Of a stretch of 64,000 nt of DNA, positions 17,259-25,472 are shown one piece after another. Position 1 is the first letter of the stretch. Every line of letters begins with the position of its first letter. The DNA lies in the NCBI GenBank assembly GCA_944326085.1, contig CALVCL010000001.1:1-64000 (forward strand), given 5' to 3'. The translations under genes and the position numbers were made by a program. The notes under the pieces were generated by a model. That model did no database searches, was not told the origin of the DNA, and saw nothing but the letters and a program-made list of their open reading frames with translations. Origin of the DNA: an uncultured Tidjanibacter sp. (lineage in GTDB: Bacteria > Bacteroidota > Bacteroidia > Bacteroidales > Rikenellaceae).

Positions 17259-17301
17259 GTCTGTTTTTATTTGAATGTTAAACACTTCCGACGGCAGACA
17301 G

Positions 17302-18300
17302 TCAGTCGCCCTGCCGCCTGATATTCATTGCATCCTGTCTGTAGGCCTCCTCATTGGGAGTGGGTCTGTAATCGTTTGCCGACGGGTCTTCCGCCGGCCT
17401 CACTTCGGTCGGATACGCTCCGTTCTGGCCCTCCGTGAACGATGCGGGAAGCCCTGCCGGCACCGCTGCCTGCGATGCAGCATCCCTGACCCCGACACCC
17501 TTCTTCTCCTCTGCCGCGCCCGCTTCATGCAGAGTCTCCTCCACCGGTGCGGCCGCGCCGTCGAGCAGCCTCTTCAATGCGTTCCACGCCGACCTCATCC
17601 ATGCGAAACGTTTCCCGTCCGGAGCGCCGCCGGCCACGGGAGGCATCGTCACCCCCAGCATCCGGCACATCCGCTCCGCCTCACTGCGGCTTATACCCTC
17701 CACACCGTCGGTCACTCTTGCCGACACCACCACATCGGCCAACCCTGCGGCCACGGTCTCTTCGGGAGTCAGCCAGCGCCCCTTGCCCCCGTTCTCGTTC
17801 ATCAGCAACGCGAACTCTTCCTGCGGCCGCCCCGAACGCTCGGCATAAATTGCGGCCAGCCGTCCGTCGGTACGGTCGAGCAGCTCCTTTGCCGCCGACA
17901 GCGAACGGGCGTTGCCTTCCGCCGCGCTTTCGCAGCAGTGTATCAGATACAGCGACCCCGACGACACCTGCCTGCATCCTGGCGACGCTGCCTGTGCAAT
18001 AATCGTTGCAGCCGACGCCACATATCCGCAGCAGCGCGTCACGACCCTTGCCTCCAACCCGCGCAGGGTGTCGAATATCAACAGGGCATCGTTCACGTCG
18101 CCTCCCGTCGAACGGATGTTTACCACGACCTCCTCCGCTTTCAGACGGCGTATTGCATCCAGCGCCGCAGCGAACCTGCCGTAGGTTGCCACCCGTTCAT
18201 CCCCGCTTCCGAACTGCATCTGTTCCGGAACGCCGATAACGCCTCCTATGTCAATCACCGCCACGGGAGCGCTGTCCCTAACTTCGATTTCATACAACAT
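17302..18300 (-). CDS. ClpP-like phage head maturation protease with C-terminal extension
   Basis: This protein has 332 residues. The first about 200 are a ClpP/crotonase-fold serine protease: oxyanion segment IRSTGGDVNDAL, nucleophile Ser96 in GYVASAAT, His121 in SLYLIHCCES and an Asp at 142/145 (LDRTD). All catalytic residues are present. The remaining about 130 residues are Ala/Pro/Glu-rich and may act as an internal scaffold, as in other phage proteases fused to scaffold. It is immediately upstream of the capsid gene. A cellular ClpP is about 195-200 residues and lacks such a tail, so a capsid role is favoured. Confidence 0.85.
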   Translation of the reverse strand: MLYEIEVRDSAPVAVIDIGGVIGVPEQMQFGSGDERVATYGRFAAALDAIRRLKAEEVVVNIRSTGGDVNDALLIFDTLRGLEARVVTRCCGYVASAATIIAQAASPGCRQVSSGSLYLIHCCESAAEGNARSLSAAKELLDRTDGRLAAIYAERSGRPQEEFALLMNENGGKGRWLTPEETVAAGLADVVVSARVTDGVEGISRSEAERMCRMLGVTMPPVAGGAPDGKRFAWMRSAWNALKRLLDGAAAPVEETLHEAGAAEEKKGVGVRDAASQAAVPAGLPASFTEGQNGAYPTEVRPAEDPSANDYRPTPNEEAYRQDAMNIRRQGD

Positions 18301-18447
18301 TTCTCAATCTTTATCTTCGGGGCCGATTGTCAACAGACCCGCGGTCCGGCCCCTTCACCGCATTCACCGAACACGCCGCCTCTCAAATCCATGTCCATGC
18401 ACCCCTCGGCTGCGAGGTGCCGCACACCTCCGGCGGCCCGTCCTCCA

Positions 18448-18699
18448 TCAGAAGTAACTCTGCTCCACCACTCCCCGCACGGCATTCTGGGCCTGCGTAA
18501 TGTCGGACTCGAGCACATACACCCTGAGTTCCGAGAGCACCCTGCGCACTATGGCCTCCACTTCGGCCGCCGTTACCGGATGCTGCCCGATACCGGCAAG
18601 GGCCGCCGCATCCGACACCGTACCGTACCCTTCCGCACGGGACATGCCGTCCCCAAGCACGCCTACCCGAAGGAGTGTGCCATTTTTTTTATCATCCAT
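18448..18699 (-). CDS. Small phage operon protein (83 aa)
   Basis: The N-terminus is unremarkable; the C-terminal 40 residues form a helical ITQAQNAVRGVVEQSYF-type end that I associate with Bacteroidetes prophage structural regions, without a known job. It could be a chaperone, linker or virion component. The 147-bp gap that follows before the protease gene contains only a possible ORF of about 22 codons, which I do not call. Confidence 0.5.
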   Translation of the reverse strand: MDDKKNGTLLRVGVLGDGMSRAEGYGTVSDAAALAGIGQHPVTAAEVEAIVRRVLSELRVYVLESDITQAQNAVRGVVEQSYF

Positions 18700-18711
18700 A
18701 TTTCCAATTTC

Positions 18712-21147
18712 CTAATCCGCTTTTACGAAAATGCAGCGTGTCGCCGCCGCGCCGGGATTGTAGTCGCAGACCTCTTCGAGTCTCCAGTCGCTCCATTCGC
18801 CGTCGATGTGGAGTCTGAAACGTGCCCTGAAGTCCTTCTTCATGTAATTCGGACGCACAAGCGCCTCGATGTCTTCCGGACAGAGCCTCAACCATGCCTC
18901 AAGCCTGAGGCCGCGCTCATACGACTCCACAAGTCCGTCCCACCATACATGCAGTCCCTGCACACCGTCACGGTCTTCGTAGCAGAGCGTAAAGCCCTCC
19001 ATCGGCAGCCTTACCGCATCCGATGCCTCACCCGCGGCAGACAGAGGCGCTTCGGCATCTTCTGCTCCCCCCGGGGCATGAAACGCGAGATACGGATATG
19101 ACCTTCCGAAGCCCGGCCATCCCCACAATTCCCCATCCGGCAGCGGTTTCATCCCGACATAATGCACCACCTTTGCAGGAAAATCGAGACTGTCCACCCT
19201 CTCCTCCGCCGAGGCCATGTCCCCCGCTCCGACCAGTGCCGCCGACATTGCCTCCGGCAGCACCCCGTCAATCCCCACCGAGGTCGTGAAAAGGGAATTC
19301 TGGTAAACTTTCGACTGCGACACGCTGCACTGTCCTTCAAGCACCACGCTCCACCTGCCCAACCGGCCGCCGTTCTCCATGTTGAACTCCGCCGAAGCCC
19401 CGTCGCCGCCGGCATACTGCCACGCGAGCACGGAGGGCACATCGAGGGCGATTTCCGACAGTGACAGCGGACGTGAGAAATCCACCCTGTCGCTCCAGTC
19501 CACCACCACATCATCGCGATAGAACATCTTTCTCGGCTCGGCATACACCACCTTTTCCAACCCGTCGGTATAGAAACACAGCCCGAACATCTCCCTTACG
19601 CCGTTTATTACCTCCATGCGGCTTATGCCGTGTGCGGCCACCTCTGCAAACGTCACCCTGTCGCCCGCAGCGGGATGCGGCTGGAACACAGGTCTCACCT
19701 CCGCATCCTCCAGCAGGAATGCCATGCCTGCCTCGGCACCGCCGAAATAGATGTCGTCGAAATATTTGGGGCTGCCAGGCGTAACCTCTTCCGCGGCGCT
19801 GCGCAGCACCACCTCCACCTCGACCGTTCCCGTATCATTCACATATCCATCGTAAAGTGCCCATTCGCCTTCATATGGGCTCCATGTCCCGTCGGCTTCC
19901 TTTTTCTGCATGCGCAGTCCGGAATATGTGCCGCCGACAGGTGCATCGACCGCTGCCGCACGCCGTTCCATACGTGCCATGATGCACTCCTGCCCGGCTC
20001 CGCCATCCGTACGGTCAGCCACCAGACGGTACTCCTCCCCGTCGGCATAATCGAACACCACGCACTTGAACTCCTTACCGCCGCAGAATTCCCCGCGTCT
20101 GTCGGGAAACGTATTTGGAATTCTGAACGAATGGAGCTGACCTCCGCCGAGATACACCGTATCGAACCCCGTCAGCCGCTCACGGTCCGACATGCGGAAA
20201 TCCGTCACATACCTCAGCCTGTACTCGAACCCGACCGAAACACCGTACGGAGGCACGAAACGCACCCTTTCGCCATCCCTGCCGAAACACTCCCCCCTGG
20301 AGAACACCTCCGGCAGCACCATCCCGCCGCTTTCCTCGCACGGGTCGGCCGTATCCACGATATTTCCTATGCTGTTGTGGACATTCAACGGGTCGGCGTA
20401 CACCATTCCGTTTGCATCGGCCACGGCCTCGGCGGCCTCAAAACGGGCAGCAAGAAAGTCCATGCGCATGCGGAGTATGGATGTGTCGTGTTCGGGGTAG
20501 TTTCCGCTCATGTACAGGGTATCGAAGTAGTGACTGTCGACGAACTCCGACTTCAGCGTATAACCCGCCTCATTGAAAATGGCATGCATCACGGTACGCA
20601 GATGCAGGAATGGATGATAATCCGCTGCCGAAAGTACCCTGACCGCCGCCGTCACTCCCTGCGGGGAGTTGTGCGGCTCGTAACGCTGTCTCTGTACGGG
20701 CAGCCACCTCACCGGTACAGCCTCCGTCCAGCTTCGAGCTATCTCCGTGGCCGTCAGCGTTGCTGAATAATCCGCCATCAGCGACGCCAGGGTATTGTCG
20801 GCCGCATGCTCCGCCCATCTTTTGCCGTTCCCGATGATGTTGAATACGTACCGTCCCGCACCGGGCCCCTTTTCGCACGAGGTCAGAATGATGCCGCCCT
20901 CCATTATCACGCACCCGTCATGTTCCAGACGCGCCGAATGACGGATGTCGTTGAACCTGTCGCGTGCGGCCACCTGCTCGCAATCGCCCATTATCGCACG
21001 GTTTGCGGCCGTCATGGGTACAGACACGCTTTTGGTATATCCTGTCCGGCCGTACTCGGGATTTGTTATCGATGCCACCGACACCGAAACGGCCACTTCC
21101 GTACGCTCATCCATGTCGGCCAGTCTGTCGTCTATGTAAAGTTCCAT
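18712..21147 (-). CDS. Large phage tail (baseplate/tip-like) protein
   Basis: This 811-residue protein begins MELYIDDRLADMDE and has the N-terminal module found in many Bacteroidetes phage tail proteins: a beta domain with GRTGYTKSVSVPMTAANRAIMG and an RHSARLEHDGCVIMEGG strand pair. Long beta-rich central and C-terminal regions follow, with a late YMKKDFRARFRLHIDGEWSDW segment. Such proteins are thought to form the tail tip or receptor-contacting baseplate. It is intact and lies between the 336-residue tail protein (3-bp gap) and the 83-residue gene (12-bp gap). The host target cannot be inferred. Confidence 0.7.
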   Translation of the reverse strand: MELYIDDRLADMDERTEVAVSVSVASITNPEYGRTGYTKSVSVPMTAANRAIMGDCEQVAARDRFNDIRHSARLEHDGCVIMEGGIILTSCEKGPGAGRYVFNIIGNGKRWAEHAADNTLASLMADYSATLTATEIARSWTEAVPVRWLPVQRQRYEPHNSPQGVTAAVRVLSAADYHPFLHLRTVMHAIFNEAGYTLKSEFVDSHYFDTLYMSGNYPEHDTSILRMRMDFLAARFEAAEAVADANGMVYADPLNVHNSIGNIVDTADPCEESGGMVLPEVFSRGECFGRDGERVRFVPPYGVSVGFEYRLRYVTDFRMSDRERLTGFDTVYLGGGQLHSFRIPNTFPDRRGEFCGGKEFKCVVFDYADGEEYRLVADRTDGGAGQECIMARMERRAAAVDAPVGGTYSGLRMQKKEADGTWSPYEGEWALYDGYVNDTGTVEVEVVLRSAAEEVTPGSPKYFDDIYFGGAEAGMAFLLEDAEVRPVFQPHPAAGDRVTFAEVAAHGISRMEVINGVREMFGLCFYTDGLEKVVYAEPRKMFYRDDVVVDWSDRVDFSRPLSLSEIALDVPSVLAWQYAGGDGASAEFNMENGGRLGRWSVVLEGQCSVSQSKVYQNSLFTTSVGIDGVLPEAMSAALVGAGDMASAEERVDSLDFPAKVVHYVGMKPLPDGELWGWPGFGRSYPYLAFHAPGGAEDAEAPLSAAGEASDAVRLPMEGFTLCYEDRDGVQGLHVWWDGLVESYERGLRLEAWLRLCPEDIEALVRPNYMKKDFRARFRLHIDGEWSDWRLEEVCDYNPGAAATRCIFVKAD

Positions 21148-21150
21148 ACG

Positions 21151-22161
21151 TTAAAAATTTTGGCGGAGCGGCGGTACCGCATCCCTTGTTGTGACACTCA
21201 CACAATTCAGTCCTCCCCTGCGGATTGCGGACGCACCCGACGACACGTCCACAGGAGTGTATCCCTCCCCGTCCACCCTCCACACGAGGGGCGACGCTGC
21301 AATTCCCGACAATCCTTCCACCCACAGTCTCGGCATGTAGCCCGACACCAGTTCCGAACGACGCTCGCTTTGCACACAGGCCGTTCTGTAGCCGTCGTGA
21401 CTCAGGAAAACCTCCTTCCCCGCATCCAGTATCTCCGTTTCGGAAGCCCCGAAGGTATGGAAATCGAAACCGCCCATGGAGTTGAACCAGCACAGCCGCA
21501 CGGCACCTGCCGGAGGGCGGCATATTTCATACTCCAGCGACACGACAGCCTCCTGTCCCGCCAGCAACGACACCTTAAGCCCCGTCACGCTTTCCGCATC
21601 CGCTCCAGCCTCGTCCAGCATCCGCCTGACCGCAGCCATGTCCACCGCCAGCGTCGTCACGCTATGCGACACCGCAACTGCTTCAGATGCATAACTGCAG
21701 CCTGCCCCGCCTACCGTTTCCCACCTATACGATAGGCTCCCCGCCAATACCGGCACCGATACCGTATCCCATTCATCCCAGCCAATCCGCCTCTCGGGAG
21801 GCAATACCGTCATCGCCTCGTATTCCGACAATCCGCGCACCGCCCCCGTGAATATTCTCACAGGCGACACGGCCCCTGCACAGCTCACGGCAGCCGCTAT
21901 GCTCAACCCGTTGCCGGTCGTAATACCCATGCCTTCGGGCACCACCGGCGAAGGCGCCAGCATGCGCCGCACATACCCCGATATGTTTACGGCAACGCCT
22001 CCTCCGCCGACCACCCGCTTTACTCCCACCGGCACATCCGATACGCCTGCCAGCACCTCGGCATCCACAACACGGCTCTGCTCCAGGCCGGAGATGCCGT
22101 ACACGAGCTCCCCGAACGCCGAGGCAAAATTGTCCGGCACTTTCGAAAACAATACAGCCAT
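21151..22161 (-). CDS. Phage tail protein (distal tail-like)
   Basis: This 336-residue, beta-rich protein has the tell-tale VRLCWFNSMGGFDFHTF segment near residue 230, a variant of the W-N-xGG-x-D/E-x-F motif seen in Bacteroidetes phage tail proteins resembling distal tail components. The ATG at 22161 was used because the upstream in-frame alternative is a TTG. The gene begins 8 bp after the stop of the tail terminator-like gene and ends 3 bp before the large tail gene, so it is tightly operonic. The exact tail position is inferred. Confidence 0.6.
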   Translation of the reverse strand: MAVLFSKVPDNFASAFGELVYGISGLEQSRVVDAEVLAGVSDVPVGVKRVVGGGGVAVNISGYVRRMLAPSPVVPEGMGITTGNGLSIAAAVSCAGAVSPVRIFTGAVRGLSEYEAMTVLPPERRIGWDEWDTVSVPVLAGSLSYRWETVGGAGCSYASEAVAVSHSVTTLAVDMAAVRRMLDEAGADAESVTGLKVSLLAGQEAVVSLEYEICRPPAGAVRLCWFNSMGGFDFHTFGASETEILDAGKEVFLSHDGYRTACVQSERRSELVSGYMPRLWVEGLSGIAASPLVWRVDGEGYTPVDVSSGASAIRRGGLNCVSVTTRDAVPPLRQNF

Positions 22162-22169
22162 ACTTCGCT

Positions 22170-22580
22170 TCAGTCTGCGCAATACACAATCTCGACCTGG
22201 AATTCGATGTCTGCATACACCTCTCCGCGCACGGTGACAGGCTTCAGTCCCGATACGACCTCCACATTGCGCACACTGCGCACACCTTCCGCGGCCCGCA
22301 CCGCATCACACACTGCGAGCGCATCCGATTCAAGGATTTCCCACGCAGCGGCCTCACCATCCGGTGTCGATGCCCGCGACATCATCAGCCTTACCCTCAC
22401 ACCGTACACATCATGCTTCTCCGCACGCCCCGAAGACTTTTCCAGTTCCGGCGGCGACATCCATGCGGCCGGCAGTTCAGGGAGGGCAACGGCCAGTTCC
22501 GCATCGCGCCCCATTCCGAAAAAATATCCGGCATCCTCGACGGCACACCTCACAGCCTCCGTCAACAAACTTCTCTTCAT
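22170..22580 (-). CDS. Phage tail terminator-like protein
   Basis: This 136-residue protein starts LLTEAVRCAVEDAGYFFGMG and continues with LPAAWMSPPELEKSSGRAEKHDVYGVRVRL and a C-terminal VEVVSGLKPVTVRGEVYADIEFQVEI beta hairpin (shortened here to GEVYADIEFQV). This layout resembles tail completion/terminator proteins of Bacteroidetes prophages. It is the first gene of the nine-gene operon, about 90 nt behind a consensus promoter. An alternative is a head-completion role. Confidence 0.55.
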   Translation of the reverse strand: MKRSLLTEAVRCAVEDAGYFFGMGRDAELAVALPELPAAWMSPPELEKSSGRAEKHDVYGVRVRLMMSRASTPDGEAAAWEILESDALAVCDAVRAAEGVRSVRNVEVVSGLKPVTVRGEVYADIEFQVEIVYCAD

Positions 22581-22892
22581 GGTACAATTATTTCACTTTG
22601 AGTTGAAATGCAGATATATCCGCAATGCAGCCACACCGGTACACCTACATCCAAACTCGGTTTACGGACGCAAATATAAAACATTAAACATCAATTGTCA
22701 ATATTTGTTTAATATTTTATTCCAATCAACAATACATTCATATCAAATCATGTTGTTTATCAACAAGTTGCATCCTTGTAAAATATCAATATTTTGAACC
22801 GCCATTGAAGTGAGAGGAAATATTTATCCGAGCAGATGGCGCAATCACCGAAAATTGCTAACTTCACAGTCAGAACCTACCAAAACTTAGCC
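22581..22892. other. Divergent intergenic region between phage operon and gpsA
   Basis: This AT-rich 312-bp stretch holds the phage-operon promoter (22671-22701) and its leader. It must also hold the gpsA promoter, for which only the imperfect TATTTATC at about 22821 is seen. A small inverted repeat TTGTTTATCAACAA lies near 22752. No integrase-type attachment repeat or regulator gene is visible. Confidence 0.5.
22671..22701 (-). promoter_or_regulatory. Promoter of the phage structural operon
   Basis: Minus-strand TATATTTG (22678-22671) is an exact TAnnTTTG, with TTG of TTGAC (22701-22699) exactly 20 bp upstream. This is the ordinary host vegetative promoter type. The 5' leader to the first ATG is about 85 nt. 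Confidence 0.75.
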
Positions 22893-23900
22893 ATGGGATA
22901 CAAAATAAAGCCCGACGCACGATGCGCCGTAATCGGAGCGGGAAGTTGGGCCACAGCCATAGTCAAGATATTGCTGGAGAACGAGAAGCGCATAGGCTGG
23001 TATATCCGCGAGCCGGAAATACGCGAAAGCATAATGACGAACGGAACGAATGCCCGCTACCTGCAGGATGTCCATTTCGATGCCGACCGTCTCGACATAT
23101 CGGGCGATGTCAACGAAGTATTCGCCAACGCCGACATTATCGTTCTCGCCGTACCGTCGGCCTACATCAAGGCCACGCTCGAACCCCTGAATGTGCCCTT
23201 GCACGACAAGTTTATCGTTTCGGCCATAAAGGGCATCATCGCCAACGAATACATCACGATAGCCGAATTCATGAACCAGGACTACGGCGTCCCGTTCGAG
23301 CGCATCGGCATAGTATCCGGCCCGAGCCATGCCGAGGAGGTAGCCATGGAGCGCCTCACCTACCTGACCATGGTATGCAAGGACATCGAAAATGCCAAGA
23401 CCCTGGGAGCCAAATTCGGCTCGCGCTATATCAACACGGTCTATTCGACAGACATTTACGGAGTTGAGTACGGTGCTGTGCTTAAGAACATCTACGCCCT
23501 TGCCGTCGGCATATGCAACGGCCTGGGTTATGGCGACAACTTCATGGCGGTACTCATCGCCAACAGCGCCATGGAAATGAACCGTTTCATGGAACGCACC
23601 TACCCTGCGCCGCGCGACTTCAATGCCTCGGTATATTTGGGCGACCTTCTGGTTACATGCTACTCCAAATTCAGCCGCAACCGCACATTCGGCACCATGA
23701 TAGGCAAGGGCTACTCCGTCAAGAACACCATGATAGAGATGACCATGGTTGCCGAAGGATACTATTCATCGGCCTGCATCAACCAGATAAACAAGCGTTT
23801 CGATATTTACATGCCAATAGCCGACGCAGTTTACCGCATACTTTACCAGAAAGCTCCTGCTGCCGCCACCATAAAGAAGCTGCAGAAGGAACTCATGTAA
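22893..23900 (+). CDS. gpsA: Glycerol-3-phosphate dehydrogenase [NAD(P)+]
   Basis: This enzyme makes sn-glycerol 3-phosphate from dihydroxyacetone phosphate for phospholipid synthesis. The 335 residues show the Rossmann dinucleotide site VIGAGSWATAIVKIL at the N-terminus, VPSAYIK, the catalytic-Lys region SAIKGI, GPSHAEEVA, and VEYGAVLKNIYALAVGICNGLGYGDN (family core EYGAVLKNIYALAVG). The upstream in-frame ATG at 22836 would add 19 unconserved residues, so 22893 is preferred. A bidirectional terminator follows. Confidence 0.95.
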   Translation: MGYKIKPDARCAVIGAGSWATAIVKILLENEKRIGWYIREPEIRESIMTNGTNARYLQDVHFDADRLDISGDVNEVFANADIIVLAVPSAYIKATLEPLNVPLHDKFIVSAIKGIIANEYITIAEFMNQDYGVPFERIGIVSGPSHAEEVAMERLTYLTMVCKDIENAKTLGAKFGSRYINTVYSTDIYGVEYGAVLKNIYALAVGICNGLGYGDNFMAVLIANSAMEMNRFMERTYPAPRDFNASVYLGDLLVTCYSKFSRNRTFGTMIGKGYSVKNTMIEMTMVAEGYYSSACINQINKRFDIYMPIADAVYRILYQKAPAAATIKKLQKELM

Positions 23901-23920
23901 TCACGCACGCACATACAAAA

Positions 23921-23950
23921 AATGGAAGGCACCCCTGAAGGCCTTCCATT
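23921..23950. terminator. Bidirectional terminator between gpsA and ssb
   Basis: A perfect 10-bp stem, AATGGAAGGC with GCCTTCCATT, has a 10-base loop. T-rich tracts flank it on both strands (TTTTCATTT on plus, TTTTTTGT on minus). Confidence 0.8.
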
Positions 23951-24024
23951 TTCATTTGCATTCACAGCAAACAAATGGCGCGGGGCTGCCTGCCTCCGCG
24001 CCTTTGCCACAATCTGGCCGTAAA

Positions 24025-24567
24025 TCAGAACGGCAGGTCGTCCGGGTCGTCATTCACATTGACCTCCGGTGCCGAGGGCTGCTGCTGAGGCTGATAGCCC
24101 TGACCGCCGCCATATCCGCCCTGCTGCTGGCCATATCCTCCACTATAGGGCTGGCCCTGACCGTATCCTCCGCCATAGGGTTGGCCACTGCGATGCTGAC
24201 CGCCCTGGCCCTGCGACTGACCGGCCGAAGAGTTGTCAGAACGACGTCCGAGCAGCTTGAGGTCGTCAGCCAGTATCTCTATAGAGTACCTTTTGATTCC
24301 CTGCTGATCTGTCCATTCACGGCTGCGCAAACGTCCTTCTATGTACACCTGCGACCCCTTGTGCACGAAACGGTCGGTCACATCGGCGAGATTGCGCCAC
24401 AGCACCACATTGTGCCATTCGGTATGGTCGCGCGACTCCTGCGCCTCACGGCTGTATATCCTTTCCGTCGTAGCTATCCTCAGACGCGCCATTTTCACAC
24501 CGCTCTCGAGCGTCCTTATTTCCGGGTCAGCCCCGACATTTCCTATCAGAATAACCTTGTTAATCAT
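24025..24567 (-). CDS. ssb: Single-stranded DNA-binding protein
   Basis: SSB coats single-stranded DNA in replication and repair. Residues 1-110 form the OB fold, starting MINKVILIGNVGADPEIR with the TEWHNVVLW strand and VYIEGRLRSREW. A Gly/Gln/Tyr-rich linker (about 115-165, with GGGYGQGQPY-type repeats) follows. The acidic tip DDPDDLPF is the standard docking site for partner proteins. The 180-residue length is normal. It lies 54 bp after the purine nucleoside phosphorylase gene and may be read from the lpxK promoter. Confidence 0.97.
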   Translation of the reverse strand: MINKVILIGNVGADPEIRTLESGVKMARLRIATTERIYSREAQESRDHTEWHNVVLWRNLADVTDRFVHKGSQVYIEGRLRSREWTDQQGIKRYSIEILADDLKLLGRRSDNSSAGQSQGQGGQHRSGQPYGGGYGQGQPYSGGYGQQQGGYGGGQGYQPQQQPSAPEVNVNDDPDDLPF

Positions 24568-24621
24568 ATTTTCTTCATCTTTGCGGCGTCACGACCCGTA
24601 AGCCGCTCCGCCGTCACCACA

Positions 24622-25425
24622 CTACAACTCTTCAAGCATGCCTATAAACAGACGCGACATCTCCTTTTCCGCCCTCTTGCCCTGTTCCTGCACCTCTTCA
24701 TGCGACACTGAGTCGTCCGATGCGAGGTCGGTTATTATCGACACGCCGAAACACGGAAGTCCCATATGACGGGCTGCGATAATTTCAGGCGTTGTCGACA
24801 TACCCACGGCATCGCCGCCTATGGCCCTGACGTAATGATACTCCTGCGGGGTTTCGAACGTCGGACCCGTCAGACCCACATAGCATCCGTACTGGAGCTT
24901 TATGCCCTCACGAGCAGCCACATCCGTTGCAAGGCGTATCAGTTCCGGAGAATACGCCCTTTTCATGTCGGGAAAACGCGGACCGAGTTCGTCGATGTTC
25001 GGACCAATCAGGGGATTGGGTATAAGATTGATATGGTCGTTTATCACCATAAGGTCACCCACCCTGAACGTAGGATTCACCCCTCCGCTTGCATTCGACA
25101 CGAACAGCCGCTCTATGCCGAGCATCTTCATCACCCTCACAGGGAATACCACCTGCTGCGGAGTGTACCCTTCATAGTAGTGGAAACGTCCCTGCATTGC
25201 CACTATCCTGCGGCCGCCGAGCATGCCGAATATCAGCCTGCCCTTGTGCCCTTCAACGGTGGAAACCGGAAAATCCGGAATGTCGGCGTAATCTACCGAA
25301 TGTTTTATCTCTATATGGTCGACCAATCCGCCAAGACCAGTACCCAATATGACACCTGCTTCCGGTCTGAACCCGGGTGTTCTTTCGGCTATGAAATCAG
25401 CCGCCTTTTTAATTTTCTCCAACAT
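24622..25425 (-). CDS. Purine nucleoside phosphorylase (PNP-I family)
   Basis: This enzyme splits purine (deoxy)nucleosides with phosphate to base and pentose-1-phosphate in salvage. The 267 residues carry the PNP/MTAP signature: the phosphate loop VILGTGLGGL, VEGHKGRL, MQGRFHYYEGYT, SNASGGVNP, then GPTFETPQEYHYVRAIGGDAVGMSTTPE (conserved core GDAVGMSTTPE) and the SIITDLAS end. The size and motifs fit trimeric PNP of the PunA/DeoD-like NP-I type. ATG 25425 was chosen over upstream codons that lack conservation. The lpxK stop is 47 bp upstream. Confidence 0.92.
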   Translation of the reverse strand: MLEKIKKAADFIAERTPGFRPEAGVILGTGLGGLVDHIEIKHSVDYADIPDFPVSTVEGHKGRLIFGMLGGRRIVAMQGRFHYYEGYTPQQVVFPVRVMKMLGIERLFVSNASGGVNPTFRVGDLMVINDHINLIPNPLIGPNIDELGPRFPDMKRAYSPELIRLATDVAAREGIKLQYGCYVGLTGPTFETPQEYHYVRAIGGDAVGMSTTPEIIAARHMGLPCFGVSIITDLASDDSVSHEEVQEQGKRAEKEMSRLFIGMLEEL

Positions 25426-25472
25426 ATGCACAAATTTATCTGAACGGGACCTGCCCATCCATGGCATTCCTT

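Noticed and set aside
18362..18430. Possible 22-codon minus-strand ORF between the 83-aa gene and the head protease
   Set aside because: Too short and without conserved features to support a gene from sequence alone.
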